From Candidatus Tokpelaia sp. JSC189 (GTDB lineage: Bacteria > Pseudomonadota > Alphaproteobacteria > Rhizobiales > Rhizobiaceae), in contig QENA01000036.1 in NCBI GenBank assembly GCA_003331045.1, positions 1 to 64,000 on the forward strand: a stretch of DNA of 64,000 bases. The letters run 5' to 3'. Shown in pieces: positions 29,740 through 40,346 of the stretch (the stretch's first letter is position 1; every line of letters begins with the position of its first letter). Below the pieces are notes generated by a model, which did no database searches, was not told the origin of the DNA, and saw only the letters and a list, made by a program, of their open reading frames with translations. The position numbers were made by a program, and so were the translations under genes.

Positions 29740-30228
29740 GTGGCAGGCAGTATAAACAAGGTGATTCTCGTAGGAAATCTCGGTGCTGATCCAGATATCC
29801 GTCGTCTCAACTCAGGCGATCAGGTAGCAAGCTTACGGATCGCCACATCAGAAACTTGGCGCGATAAAAACAGTGGCGAGCGCAAAGATCGCACTGAGTG
29901 GCACAATATTGTTATCTTTAATGAACATTTTATCAATATTGCTGAACAATATTTAAAAAAGGCATCAAAGGTTTATCTTGAGGGTCAGCTGCAAACTCGT
30001 AAATGGCAGGATCAGAACGGCAACGATCGCTATACCACAGAAGTGGTCCTACAAAAATACCGCGGTGAGCTGCAGATACTGGATTCACGTAGCGAAGGTG
30101 CCAGACGCCGTCGAATTTCCGATTATGAAAATGATCAAGGCAGCAACTACAACAGCGATAGCCATAGTGATAATTCTTCCTCCAGAAGCGATTTTTCACA
30201 CAATCTTGATGATGAAGTGCCATTCTGA
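29740..30228 (+). CDS. ssb: Single-stranded DNA-binding protein
   Basis: Tetrameric SSB, about 162 residues. The OB fold runs from the N-terminus (INKVILVGNLGADPDIRRL) through TEWHNIVIFNE and KVYLEGQLQTRKWQD. A Ser/Asp/Asn-rich linker follows, and the acidic C-terminal tip DDEVPF, which recruits partner proteins, is intact. I prefer the GTG at 29740 (product starting MAGSINKV) because GGAG stands six bases before it and it matches the usual N-terminus. ATGs at 29728 and 29701 are in frame and would add non-conserved residues. Confidence 0.95.
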   Translation: MAGSINKVILVGNLGADPDIRRLNSGDQVASLRIATSETWRDKNSGERKDRTEWHNIVIFNEHFINIAEQYLKKASKVYLEGQLQTRKWQDQNGNDRYTTEVVLQKYRGELQILDSRSEGARRRRISDYENDQGSNYNSDSHSDNSSSRSDFSHNLDDEVPF

Positions 30229-30848
30229 TCTAATAAGCTGGCTGAGATTAAAGTCAGTATACTCAACGAGTCTTATGCCATTGAATATTCATAGAAACAA
30301 CCTGTGAATAATCGCTAATTTTATTATAATCTGGGAATTTGATTCTCGCTGTAAAGCGATATGGTTGATCTTACAATCTGTTTATTCATAAGGAATAATC
30401 TTCTGAAAGATTTTTATATAAGGGCAACAGAAAAATGCGAGCGTGAAGGTCAGCCAGTTTAAAAGATCGCTTTATACCAACCTTAACCTTTTAAAACCAA
30501 AAGAGATAGGAGTTAGAGCTGAAATATTGCTTTGCGCCTGCGTTCTGTACAGCCTGTTTTGCAAAAAAAATCAAAACCAACTCTCTAGAGTCAAGTAGGA
30601 CAGCGGAAATTGACCCTCACAGAAGTAGTATTTTCAGCTTTATGGTCGTCGTTTGATAAATTGGTTAAATTAAGAGGTACATGTGACAAGCCTTAATGGT
30701 AAAATTCAAGGTTGTCTGATTTTCAGAAAAGCAAACCTTTTCAATACCTCACTCCTCTACTAAATTATCTCACACCCTTCGCATACAGAACATTCCAATC
30801 TTACTTATTTAAAAGCTACACTCATTAGGTCCATCAAGGTAAATTCCA
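30229..30848. other. Spacer between ssb and glnA, no gene recognised
   Basis: About 620 bases with no credible coding frame on either strand. ssb and glnA converge on it, so it should contain the terminators of both, but I could not see a strong GC stem followed by a T-run. Confidence 0.4.
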
Positions 30849-32258
30849 TCATACTGAATAATACATATCAAACTCAACAGGATGCGGCATTGTCTCATAA
30901 CGCAAAATTTCCTGCATTTTCAACTGAATAAATGCATCAATCATCTCATCATCAAAGACATCGCCAGTTTTGAGGAAAGCTCGGTTCTTGTCAAGCGCAT
31001 CCAATGCCTCACGGAGACTTCCACTTACGGTCGCAATTTTCTTAAGCTCTTTTGGCGGCAAGTCATAAAGATCCTTACTCATGGCCTCACCGGGATGAAT
31101 TTTGTTCTTAATCCCATCTAAGCCAGCCATGACCAACGCAGAAAAGGCAAGGTAAGGATTGGCTGATGGATCAGGAAAACGGACTTCAATGCGCCTGGAC
31201 GCCGGCGAAGATCCAAATGGAATACGGCATGAGGCTGAACGGTTGCGCGCTGAATAAGCAAGCAGCACTGGCGCCTCATAACCAGGAACTAAGCGTTTAT
31301 AGCTGTTGGTTGATGGATTTGTAAATGCATTGAGCGCCCTAGCATGCTTGATTATGCCGCCAATAAAATAGAGCGATATTTCAGAAAGCCCAGCATACTC
31401 ATTTCCAGCAAAAACAGGCTTGCCACCTTTCCAGATTGAAAGGTGTACATGCATACCTGAACCGTTATCGCCATAGACAGGTTTGGGCATGAAGGTTGCT
31501 GTCTTGCCATAGGCACTAGCAACCTGATGTACAACATATTTGAAAATCTGCATCTTGTCAGATTCACGCAACAAGGTATCAAATTTGATGCTCAATTCGT
31601 GCTGGGCGGCAGCAACCTCATGATGATGTTTTTCAACAATAACACCCATCTCGCGAAGCATTGTTAGCATTTCCGAACGCATATCCTGACATGAATCAAT
31701 CGGCGGAACAGGAACATAACCGCCTTTCATACACGAACGATGACCCAGATTGCCCATTTCATATTCTGTATCACTGTTTGATGGCAATTCATTGGAATCG
31801 AGACGAAACCCCATATTATATGGATCGGTTTTGTAACGTAGATCATCAAAGATAAAAAATTCCGCTTCCGGTCCAATATAAACCGTATCACCAACCCCAA
31901 GCAACTTGACATAAGCCTCACATTTGCGCGCAATGGAGCGCGGATCACGATTATAAGCTTCTCCTGAAATGGGGTCAAGGATATCACACATGATAATCAT
32001 AGTTGTCTGAGCAAAAAACGGATCCATGTGCACACTGGCAGGATCAGGCATCAAAGTCATATCGGATTCATTAATAGCCTTCCAGCCTGCAATAGAGGAA
32101 GCATCAAACATTACACCGTCTGTAAACATATCCTCATTCATGATATCTGCATCCATAGTCATGTGATGGAGCTTCCCTTTAGGATCTGTGAAACGCAGGT
32201 CCACAAAACGGATATCATTATCCTTAATCTGCCTAAGGATATCATTTACAGTCGTCAT
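30849..32258 (-). CDS. glnA: Glutamine synthetase type I
   Basis: ATP-dependent amidation of glutamate to glutamine, the main ammonia-assimilating step. With the ATG at 32258 ([12 protein letters not shown]) it has 469 residues, the usual GSI-beta length. Catalytic and nucleotide motifs are present: [28 protein letters not shown] and [17 protein letters not shown]. The adenylylation site is intact (KDLYDLPP, Tyr near 397), so activity is probably controlled by GlnE. An upstream in-frame start at 32285 adds residues not seen in the family. It lies 66 bases after glnB in an apparent glnBA operon. Confidence 0.97.
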   Translation of the reverse strand: MTTVNDILRQIKDNDIRFVDLRFTDPKGKLHHMTMDADIMNEDMFTDGVMFDASSIAGWKAINESDMTLMPDPASVHMDPFFAQTTMIIMCDILDPISGEAYNRDPRSIARKCEAYVKLLGVGDTVYIGPEAEFFIFDDLRYKTDPYNMGFRLDSNELPSNSDTEYEMGNLGHRSCMKGGYVPVPPIDSCQDMRSEMLTMLREMGVIVEKHHHEVAAAQHELSIKFDTLLRESDKMQIFKYVVHQVASAYGKTATFMPKPVYGDNGSGMHVHLSIWKGGKPVFAGNEYAGLSEISLYFIGGIIKHARALNAFTNPSTNSYKRLVPGYEAPVLLAYSARNRSASCRIPFGSSPASRRIEVRFPDPSANPYLAFSALVMAGLDGIKNKIHPGEAMSKDLYDLPPKELKKIATVSGSLREALDALDKNRAFLKTGDVFDDEMIDAFIQLKMQEILRYETMPHPVEFDMYYSV

Positions 32259-32324
32259 AATTGTATCTTCCTCTAATAACGACAAATCTAAAGCCAGAAA
32301 ACAGACATTTATCCATCTCTAGAA

Positions 32325-32846
<522 letters not shown>

Positions 32847-33034
32847 TTAAAAAACCGTCAAAATGAATAACTTCATCATCCATAATTTTGTGTGATGATA
32901 TACTCAAATAACGTTCTGCTATTTAACAGAGTGGACTACATTAGATGCTACGCCTTGCCATTCCGTGGATTTTTTTAGAAAAACATGTTGCATTCTATAC
33001 TAAAAACCTATAGAATTAATGCTGTTTTCTTAAG

Positions 33035-33077
33035 TTTTCGACCGTAAGGGAAGTGAGCGGGGATTTTCGGTCAAAAG
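33035..33077 (+). promoter_or_regulatory. Candidate ribosomal protein leader structure before rpsF
   Basis: TTTTCGACCG (33035-33044) can pair with CGGTCAAAAG (33068-33077) with one mismatch, enclosing a 23-base loop that begins TAAGGGAAG. It lies 170 bases before the rpsF start in a long untranslated leader. S6:S18 complexes in many bacteria bind a hairpin with a CCG bulge in this leader to repress translation. A CCG followed by GTAA-like sequence is present here, but the match to that motif is only suggestive. Confidence 0.3.
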
Positions 33078-33246
33078 CTGCCTTATTGATAGAATGTTTC
33101 AAACCTCCCGTGTTTTCACTCTCGAATGTCTCGGATATTCAGATATTATTGAAGTCTTCATTCCTTCGTGGAATTCAAATACGAGGTTACATGAAGGTTT
33201 CCCGTTGAAACCAGAGTATAATTTTAAAAAAGAAAGGCAAAACTTA

Positions 33247-33657
33247 ATGGCCCTTTATGAACATGTGTTCCTTGCCCGACACGATATTGCTCCTCAGCAG
33301 ATCGATCAACTTGTAGAACAATACAAAAATGTTATCGAGATTAATGGAGGCAAGGTCGGGCGTATTGAAAATTGGGGTTTGCGTTCCCTGGCTTACCGTA
33401 TCCGTAAAAATCGCAAGGCTTATTATGCGTTGATGAATATTGATGCGCCGGTCAATGCAGTTGTGGAAATGGAACGCCAGATGCGAATCAATGAGGATGT
33501 GCTACGTTTTCTGACCGTTCGTGTTGAATCCCATGCAGAAGAATCATCAGCCATACTATCGCGCCGCGATCGTGAAGAGCGTTTTGGTAAGGATGATGAT
33601 CGCCCGCGTCATCTGCGCCGTCCACGTGATAATGATTCTGGCGAAGGAGGAGAATAA
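33247..33657 (+). CDS. rpsF: 30S ribosomal protein S6
   Basis: Ribosomal protein S6, which pairs with S18 on the 30S platform. The core ([19 protein letters not shown] to [19 protein letters not shown]) is about 95 residues, followed by a basic and acidic tail that brings the length to 136, as in other alphaproteobacteria. The frame is open from 33094, but the true start is the ATG at 33247 (MALYEHVFL) after AAAGG. Its stop overlaps the rpsR start by one base (TAATG), after AGGAGGAG. Confidence 0.96.
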   Translation: MALYEHVFLARHDIAPQQIDQLVEQYKNVIEINGGKVGRIENWGLRSLAYRIRKNRKAYYALMNIDAPVNAVVEMERQMRINEDVLRFLTVRVESHAEESSAILSRRDREERFGKDDDRPRHLRRPRDNDSGEGGE

Positions 33658-33905
33658 TGCTTGATATCAATCAGATTCCGACCCGCCGTCCTTTTCATCG
33701 CCGGCGTAAAATTTGCCCTTTTTCTGGTGCGAACGCGCCGAAAATTGATTATAAGGATATCAAACTTTTGCAGCGCTATATTTCTGAGCGCGGTAAAATT
33801 GTTCCTTCACGTATTACGGCTGTCAGCCAAAAGAAACAGCGTGAACTTGCTCGTGCAATCAAGCAAGCGCGTTTTCTCGGTCTTCTGCCTTATATTATAA
33901 AATAA
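33657..33905 (+). CDS. rpsR: 30S ribosomal protein S18
   Basis: Ribosomal protein S18, 82 residues. The family core [20 protein letters not shown], then [20 protein letters not shown] and [19 protein letters not shown], is complete. The ATG at 33657 overlaps the rpsF stop by one base and has a near-ideal AGGAGGAG site within the end of rpsF, so translation is coupled. It is part of the cluster rpsF-rpsR-DUF2232-rplI. Confidence 0.97.
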   Translation: MLDINQIPTRRPFHRRRKICPFSGANAPKIDYKDIKLLQRYISERGKIVPSRITAVSQKKQRELARAIKQARFLGLLPYIIK

Positions 33906-34111
33906 TGAACCGGCTTGTAGTTTAGAATTCGGGAATCACCTCAATCCTTCATCTGTATTGGTCTGGCAAAATGGCTTTTGAAATATGCTCTTAACAAACA
34001 GGTTTTGCAGCTTAACTTTGTGAAAACCTGAAGACTCAAAGTTGGAGTAATTTTTCGAAATGCCTCTGATATTAAGCTGAAAATAATGTAAGACAGCGAG
34101 TCTTAAAGCTC

Positions 34112-35089
34112 ATGCAATTTAATAAAAAAATACTGACTGCATGTATACTAGCCGCGGCATCTTCTTCTCTGCTTGGTGGAGTCTTATGGTTCAGCTTGGC
34201 CCGAATGCAGTTTTTTATTATTTTGCTCTTTGGCCTTTCTGTATCTCTGCCAATTCTGATTGTAACTTTTGGCTATGGTACGCATGCCAGTATTTTTAGC
34301 GCTGCTCTTGCAACGATTTTTTTACTTTTCATCCTTTTGCCAGTTACTGCATTGTTGATTGCAGTGTTTTTTTTTGCACCCTCCGTGTTTACGGGCTGGC
34401 TCATGGGATTGGCACAAAACGGTAGAAAAAATACTATTTTCTGGTATCCATTTTCACAGATTGTGTTCCTGCTTGCACTTGCTGTCATCAGCGCCACAAT
34501 TATTATTATGCTGTACCTTCTCTCATCCGCTGATACGATCCAATATCTGAACGGATTTTTTGATCGGTTTATTATGACCGTCCGTGAGAATAATCTTTAC
34601 CCAGAATCGGATCAGGCTTTGTTTGAAAAAGCTATGCGTATCCATTTTATTCCTAGCATTGCATCGGTGCTTGCTGGCTATGGCTCGCTCTTCCAACTTG
34701 GTAATCTTTACTTTTCTACGCGGTTGGCAAAAAAATTGGGGCATATGAACCGCCCCTTGGATAATTGGCCGTCTGCCTTGCGGATGCCGCTGGCTGCGCT
34801 GGTTACTTTTGGCATCAGCGGGTTAGTAATTTTGTTCTCTATCAATGAAACCATCACAATCTGTGCCAATATCATTATCTCAGCCTTGGGTGTCTGTTTT
34901 TTTGCATCAGGCCTTGCTTTTATTCATTATATAATACAAAATCATGCTTGGCGGGCCGCTGTGCTCACAGTAATTTACATCGGACTTTTTACACTAGTTT
35001 TCACACTATTCTTTGTCATGGCTCTCATCCTTGCCGGATTATTTGCTACCTTTTTGCCATTGTGCCATAGTAGCAGAAGCAGCATATGA
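34112..35089 (+). CDS. DUF2232 family multi-pass membrane protein
   Basis: 325-residue inner-membrane protein with about eight hydrophobic helices. It fits the DUF2232 family by its position between rpsR and rplI in alphaproteobacteria and by its layout: N-terminal helices with [15 protein letters not shown], then [11 protein letters not shown], and a C-terminal region with [19 protein letters not shown]. Function unknown. The conserved location inside a ribosomal protein operon suggests constitutive growth-linked expression. There is a 206-base gap after rpsR, so an internal promoter is possible. A start closer to rpsR was not seen. Confidence 0.85.
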   Translation: MQFNKKILTACILAAASSSLLGGVLWFSLARMQFFIILLFGLSVSLPILIVTFGYGTHASIFSAALATIFLLFILLPVTALLIAVFFFAPSVFTGWLMGLAQNGRKNTIFWYPFSQIVFLLALAVISATIIIMLYLLSSADTIQYLNGFFDRFIMTVRENNLYPESDQALFEKAMRIHFIPSIASVLAGYGSLFQLGNLYFSTRLAKKLGHMNRPLDNWPSALRMPLAALVTFGISGLVILFSINETITICANIIISALGVCFFASGLAFIHYIIQNHAWRAAVLTVIYIGLFTLVFTLFFVMALILAGLFATFLPLCHSSRSSI

Positions 35090-35127
35090 GCACCAGAAAA
35101 TTATCTGAACTGAAAGGACCCCCCAAC

Positions 35128-35691
35128 ATGGATGTTATTCTTCTTGAACGCATTGCCCGGCTTGGCCAAATAGGTGATATCGTCAGTGTGAAAAACGGTT
35201 ACGCTCGCAATTTCCTCCTGCCTCATAGAAAAGCACTGCGTGCGAATGAAACTAACAAGAAATATTTTGAAACTCAGCGGACCCAACTTGAAGCTCGAAA
35301 CCTTGAGCTTAAGAGCGAAGCTGAAAAAATTTCAGGAAAGCTTAATGGCAGAACTTTTCTCATCATCCGCTCAGCCGGAGAAACAGGTCAGCTTTATGGT
35401 TCAGTTTCTACTCGTGATATTGCTGAACTTATCACAGAAAATGGTTTTAGCGTGATTCGCAATCAAGTTAAGCTTAACTATCCGATCAAGATTATCGGCA
35501 TACATACTATTTTGATTAACCTTCATCCGGAAGTGAAAATTAACATCAACGTTAATGTGGCCCGCTCAATTGAAGAAGCAGAACGACAAGCCAAGAGTGA
35601 AGAGACGATCAAGACTGATACTTCTAAAATACAGGAAATCCTAGAAAATGTTGAAGAGACGATAAAATTAAATATTATTGAAGAAGCTTGA
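35128..35691 (+). CDS. rplI: 50S ribosomal protein L9
   Basis: Ribosomal protein L9, 187 residues. The N-terminal domain [19 protein letters not shown] and [16 protein letters not shown] is typical, followed by the long connecting helix and the C-terminal domain ([16 protein letters not shown]). A C-terminal extension of about 35 residues is rich in Glu, Lys and Ile, as in other rhizobia. The ATG at 35128 with AAAGGA is preferred over the in-frame ATG at 35086, which overlaps the end of the DUF2232 gene and adds non-family residues. It is the last gene of the cluster. Confidence 0.95.
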   Translation: MDVILLERIARLGQIGDIVSVKNGYARNFLLPHRKALRANETNKKYFETQRTQLEARNLELKSEAEKISGKLNGRTFLIIRSAGETGQLYGSVSTRDIAELITENGFSVIRNQVKLNYPIKIIGIHTILINLHPEVKININVNVARSIEEAERQAKSEETIKTDTSKIQEILENVEETIKLNIIEEA

Positions 35692-35813
35692 CATGATCCT
35701 CTGACTTTAGGTTTGTATTTCCTAGAGTGTTTAGCCTTGAATTTCTGTATGATTGGATCACCTTGGCAGGTTCCTTCTGCTGCCTGCTTGACTAGGATGC
35801 TTCACTTAACAGG

Positions 35814-36385
35814 CTAATCAGACACGTTCGAGTAAGTATTTCTTGAGGGCAGGGTAATTAGGATAGCGCCATTCCAATCCAGCTTGTATTGCAGTTTCTT
35901 TAGAAACACGTACCAACCCTGATCAAAAATGGCTTTGTTTAACCCTATCTTAGGCCTTGACGTTGCACCTTGGCGTTTTATTTATATCCGAGATCGACCT
36001 CGGACATGTTTCTAACCTACAAGTTCTCTATACACAATTGCGTTGTTTTGGCTGATGGTCGTGGCAAGCATTACAGATATGTCCATGGGATAGACTGTAC
36101 TTTTCACTCCTGTTTTAAGATAACTTGAAGCTGTTTAACAGTGCAGGGTAGCGGCCTGCTCAGAGGTATGTTGCAAACGCGCAATGCCAACATCTATTCC
36201 AATAGCGCTAAGTCGCTTAATGGCTTGTTTACTTCGCACGTCCTTATGTATCGAAAAAACCATCTAGCCACCTGTTGTAATATGGAAAACAGCCAATCTT
36301 TGGTAGAAATATCACCTGTTCCATTCATCTGGATTGCGGAAATTGTCGCACACCCCTTTCCCTTTGATACACATGCTCAAGCTCT
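35814..36385 (-). pseudogene. Decayed TnpB (IS200/IS605-family OrfB, RNA-guided nuclease)
   Basis: Remains of an IS605-type TnpB on the minus strand, recognisable across three frames. Going downstream: KGKG then DNFRNPDE (near 36330-36380), IFLPKIGCFPYYNR (near 36285-36325), MVFSIHKDVRS, the RuvC-I block IGIDVGIARL with its Asp (36174-36203), TTISQNNAIV with IEN (RuvC-II Glu region), NMS, then the C-terminal helix GLNKAIFDQGW and LQYKLDWNGAILITLPSRNT, ending in a stop at 35814-35816 just where the zinc-finger CxxC should begin. Several frameshifts and stops make it non-functional. No TnpA or omega-RNA end could be defined. Confidence 0.85.
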
Positions 36386-36449
36386 TTGATTGATTGCTGC
36401 TAAAGTATGCCAAGAAGAAAACTTAACCATGCTAACTCACCGTTCTACC

Positions 36450-36745
36450 TATAGGAGCCTTTCTCGGAAGAGATATTAGGGAGTTTCTGGCGGATCAACA
36501 TGGATCGGGCTGGAATGTTTTTGATCACTGACGAATACAGCGGTTACAATTATATCCAGCAAAATAATGTTGCACTCGGTTATCAGTTGGCTATGTTCAT
36601 ATGAACACAATTGAAAACTTTTTGCTATTTTTCGAATATATTTGACATGGCTCATATCACCACACTTCGAAAACCTGTTACAAATATAACTGTTGTTACT
36701 TCGGCAACGACCTTCGCCTTTTTATGGAGGCAATTTCGTAAAAAA
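36450..36745 (+). pseudogene. Decayed IS1595-type transposase, C-terminal part
   Basis: Fragment of a DDE transposase of the IS1595 group. In order: DIREFLADQ, NMDRAGMFLITDEYSGYNYI (the second catalytic Asp lies in TDE), then in another frame VHMNTIENF, and after more shifts HGSYHHTSKTCYKY, matching the family's H-x-N-T-I-E-G-F-W, then G-x-Y-H-H-x-S-x-K-H-L-x-R-Y. The region ends near the family's F-R-Y-N block. The N-terminal zinc ribbon and first catalytic Asp are missing. It lies next to the TnpB remnant in opposite orientation, so two unrelated elements died side by side. Confidence 0.75.
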
Positions 36746-37560
36746 TTCTGGTATGGTGAGAATATCATTCATACTATAAGAAAAATTCAGTCGACTTGAT
36801 TTATTTGAACCTTCGTTCAAATCTGATGCCAACTATAACCTTCTTTAAAAAAACATGACCGCCAAGCCGCTCCCGGGATAAGCAGAAGCTTTTCTTCGAC
36901 ACATGGATATTATCTAATAATGTAGCAAAGCTTGACGTCGCATGCACTATGCCTGTGCTGATGCATGGGTATAAAATTGATCACAAATATATCGAGTTTT
37001 GGCGCATCTGGATGCAAGGACTAAGAAATACATAGTCGAAATTGTTAATCCAACTATTATGATGCAACGTCTTCTTCAAATAAAGAACATTCTACCTCGG
37101 GGATAAATCCACAAACCGTTCTGTTCTACACGACCAGCAAATTATATAGATGGAACCCTATATTCAAGGTTCATGAGGAAGATTACCTTGACAAGATCTA
37201 AAAAACGAAAACAAACCACAGGAAATACCAGCCAATCTCATTTGGGCTCAAAATAGACTACCTAATCAGATATCCGTCTGATTGGATCGCATTTTGCGGA
37301 AAGATTTGTCCAGCATGACCCATTTCAGTTGCAGCGCTATTGAATACGAGCGCGTGGTGGTAAACGACTTTATATCGCTCAATGAACCAACTAAGCTATG
37401 CGGATGGAAGTGGCAAAAGTTGGATATATCTATGTGGTCAAGCGCAAGTTCCATTCCGTTAAAAAACATCGATTTCATCTAATCTTTAAAAAGCAAAACC
37501 GTTGTCCCTTCATTAATACATTTTAACAAAAAATATAGAATCCCTACTACTTCAACAGTT
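36746..37560. other. Spacer of 0.8 kb before recA, no gene recognised
   Basis: Contains an open frame near 37282-37482 (and its complement) but no ribosome binding site or known motif. Given the two dead transposons just before it, this may be more of the same element debris. Confidence 0.4.
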
Positions 37561-38649
37561 TTAGGTGGCAGAACTTTCTTCTATATTATTGGTATCAGCA
37601 GCGTCATTTTTAAGAAATTTATCAGCTATCAGACCTGCATTTTGGCGCAATAAAGTTTCAATTTCCTGTGTGATAACTGGATTTTCACGCAAAAACTGCT
37701 TTACATTTTCCCGTCCCTGACCAAGACGTTGCGAATTGTAAGAAAACCAAGCACCGGATTTTTCCACAATACCGGCTTTCACACCAAGATCAATCAATTC
37801 ACCGACTTTGGAAATACCTTCACCATACATAATATCAAATTCAACCTGCTTGAAGGGTGGTGCAAGCTTATTCTTCACCACCTTGATGCGAGTCTGGTTG
37901 CCGACTACTTCATCACGGTCTTTCAAGGCACCTATACGTCGGATATCAAGACGTACAGACGCATAAAACTTCAATGCATTTCCGCCCGTCGTTGTTTCCG
38001 GTGAACCGAACATAACACCGATTTTCATACGGATCTGGTTAATAAAAATAACCATGCAGTTGGAACGTGAAATGGATGCTGTCAGCTTACGCAATGCTTG
38101 GCTCATTAACCGTGCTTGAAGGCCGGGAAGCGCATCCCCCATCTCTCCTTCAATCTCTGCACGTGGAGTCAACGCCGCAACCGAATCAACAACTAGAACA
38201 TCAATCGCCCCAGAACGCACCAGTGTATCGGTAATTTCTAACGCCTGCTCACCTGTATCGGGCTGCGAGATCAACAGATTTTCTAGATCAACACCAAGCT
38301 TGCGGGCATAAACCGGATCAAGCGCATGTTCCGCATCAACAAAGACACAAATGCCACCACGCTTCTGTGCTTCAGCAATCGTGTGCAGCGCCATTGTTGT
38401 CTTGCCCGAGCTTTCTGGCCCATAAATTTCTATGATGCGTCCCTTAGGCAAACCGCCTACCCCAAGGGCAATATCGAGTGACAGAGACCCGGTGGAGACG
38501 GTCTCAATTTCCACCACATTTTCATTTTCTCCCAAACGCATGATCGAACCTTTTCCAAAGGCCCGACAAATCTGAGACAACGCCGCATCCAAAGCTTTTG
38601 TCTTATCCACTGAATTATCCTCAACAAGTCGCAATGAATTTTGAGACAT
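37561..38649 (-). CDS. recA: Recombinase RecA
   Basis: Strand-exchange ATPase and SOS co-protease, 362 residues. Walker [13 protein letters not shown]-type motif [18 protein letters not shown], Walker [11 protein letters not shown], loop L1 EIEGEMGD with MSQALRKL, loop L2 around [15 protein letters not shown], and the C-terminal acidic tail are all present. The start is the ATG at 38649 ([11 protein letters not shown]) with AAAGGG upstream; a GTG at 38661 is in frame. I looked for the alphaproteobacterial LexA box in the upstream region and did not find a convincing one. The gene stands alone. Confidence 0.97.
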   Translation of the reverse strand: MSQNSLRLVEDNSVDKTKALDAALSQICRAFGKGSIMRLGENENVVEIETVSTGSLSLDIALGVGGLPKGRIIEIYGPESSGKTTMALHTIAEAQKRGGICVFVDAEHALDPVYARKLGVDLENLLISQPDTGEQALEITDTLVRSGAIDVLVVDSVAALTPRAEIEGEMGDALPGLQARLMSQALRKLTASISRSNCMVIFINQIRMKIGVMFGSPETTTGGNALKFYASVRLDIRRIGALKDRDEVVGNQTRIKVVKNKLAPPFKQVEFDIMYGEGISKVGELIDLGVKAGIVEKSGAWFSYNSQRLGQGRENVKQFLRENPVITQEIETLLRQNAGLIADKFLKNDAADTNNIEESSAT

Positions 38650-39158
38650 ATTATACATCACCCTTTCAGCTTACATACATAAGCCCGGATGGGCCTTTTA
38701 ATATATGTATAAGTATATTGCTTTTGTTATCATTCAGCAAGAACAGCGATATACTGATTTTTCTTATTAATTTATTTTGCTCTTTATATATTCCCGGTCT
38801 AATGGTTAATTTCCTTGACTCAGATTATTCATGTGTGATAAATATCTTATTATTTTACGTATGAATTGGAATGTTCACATCTAAGATGGTTTTTTTGGCA
38901 GGGCGGTCATTATGGTTTTAAAAATAATTTCAAGCAGATCCAATATACTCGAAGCCTCAAGAAAATCAAAAACGCTTTCCATATAGCCCCCACTTTGAGG
39001 GCAATACTGCGTTCCCATTTCTAAGCTGCAGAGCCTTGCCTTTGCGCTCTCTTTACACTGCCTAACTATGAAAAATATTTCCTGCAGATTCGAGCGCGGA
39101 TAATAAATTAATCTTGACGGATAGAACATATAACCGCGATTCTATTGCCAGAAATTGA
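38650..39158. other. Divergent spacer between recA and metC
   Basis: About 500 bases holding the promoters of recA (minus) and the metC-like gene (plus). An 82-codon open frame on the minus strand (38881-39129) ends in TALPKKPS but has no ribosome binding site or known motif. Confidence 0.4.
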
Positions 39159-40337
39159 ATGGGATCGCTGAAAATGAAAAACGGAAAGAAGCCTATTGGT
39201 CCGAATACATATCTTGTCCATAATATATACAAACAGCAATATAATCATGGTTTTATCAATCCATCGGTTTTCCGAGGTTCAACTGTCCTATTTCCTGATG
39301 CAGAAACCATGGCAACAGAAAAACAGCGTTATACTTACGGTACCCATGGCACACCGACAACGGATGCACTATGCAATGCGATTGATCTTCTGGAAGGAGC
39401 GGCAAAAACTGTACTCGTTCCATCAGGCTTGGCAGCTGCTACTGTAGCTCTTCTTAGTACCTTGCGGACAGGTGATCATCTTCTGATTGTTGATTCTGTT
39501 TATTATCCAACTCGCCGCTTTGCTGATAGAATGCTGAAAAATATGGGTGTCGACGTTGAATATTATGCCCCTGAAACTAACAGGGATATAGAAAAACTAT
39601 TTCGCCACAATACAAAGGTCATTTTTACGGAATCGCCCGCTTCTAATACATTTGAAGTTCAGGATATTCCGGCAATCAGCGCCGCTGCCCGCAAGATAAG
39701 TGCCATTGTCATAATGGATAATACTTGGGCCACACCTCTTTATTTTCGTCCGCTTGAACATGGAGTTGATATTTCCATTCATGCTGCTACCAAATATCCT
39801 TCCGGGCATTCTGATGTCTTGCTTGGGACAATTTCCGCCACTAAAAAATATGCAAAGCTTATTGATGATGCTCATCGTTTTCTGGGTATGAGCGTAAACG
39901 GAGATGATGCCTATCTTATTCTACGCGGATTGCGTACTATGCGTGTAAGGCTCGAGCATCAGCAGAAAACAGCCCTAGCCCTAGCCCGCTGGCTTGAAGG
40001 GCAGCAGCAGATTGATCATGTCCTTTATCCTGCATTGAAAAGCAATTCCAGCTATAAATTATGGAAACGGGATTTCAATGGCGCGGCCGCTATTTTTTCC
40101 ATTGTTCTGAAAACAGGTGGTCGACATGAAGCTCATACCTTTCTCAATAATCTCAAATTATTCGGCCTTGGCTATTCTTGGGGTGGCTTTGAAAGCCTAG
40201 CTGTACATGCTAATCTTGCAGACAGAACAATCAGTAGAGTAAATTACCGCGGACCGGTTTTACGCCTACAAATCGGTCTTGAAGATTTTGATGACCTGAA
40301 GACAGATCTTAGCAATGCTCTTGCAGCCATTTCATGA
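39159..40337 (+). CDS. metC: Cystathionine beta-lyase
   Basis: PLP-dependent enzyme of the Cys/Met metabolism family, 392 residues, expected to cleave cystathionine to homocysteine, pyruvate and ammonia. The PLP-binding lysine lies in HAATKYPSGHSD. Other landmarks are YGTHGTPTTDALCNAI, VLVPSGLAAATVAL, VIMDNTWATPLYFRPLEHG, and the C-terminal YSWGGFESLAV, which is typical of beta-lyases rather than gamma-synthases. The ATG at 39159 lacks a clear Shine-Dalgarno; the ATG at 39174 (MKNGKKPIG) is equally possible. Its 3' end faces the convergent pcs gene ten bases away. Confidence 0.92.
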   Translation: MGSLKMKNGKKPIGPNTYLVHNIYKQQYNHGFINPSVFRGSTVLFPDAETMATEKQRYTYGTHGTPTTDALCNAIDLLEGAAKTVLVPSGLAAATVALLSTLRTGDHLLIVDSVYYPTRRFADRMLKNMGVDVEYYAPETNRDIEKLFRHNTKVIFTESPASNTFEVQDIPAISAAARKISAIVIMDNTWATPLYFRPLEHGVDISIHAATKYPSGHSDVLLGTISATKKYAKLIDDAHRFLGMSVNGDDAYLILRGLRTMRVRLEHQQKTALALARWLEGQQQIDHVLYPALKSNSSYKLWKRDFNGAAAIFSIVLKTGGRHEAHTFLNNLKLFGLGYSWGGFESLAVHANLADRTISRVNYRGPVLRLQIGLEDFDDLKTDLSNALAAIS

Positions 40338-40346
40338 TCAATAGAG

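Noticed and set aside
33094..33246. In-frame N-terminal extension of rpsF (51 codons)
   Set aside because: S6 starts at MALYEHVF in the family; the ATG at 33247 has its own AAAGG site, and the extension overlaps the presumed leader.
36190..36310. Apparent IS1595 N-terminal half on the plus strand (SKK-like string)
   Set aside because: The minus strand matches TnpB blocks here far better (IGIDVGIARL, IFLPKIG), so the weak plus-strand resemblance is coincidental.
38881..39129. 82-codon minus-strand ORF between recA and metC
   Set aside because: No ribosome binding site, no recognised motif, and it lies in the divergent promoter region. It could be a relic, but I cannot support it.
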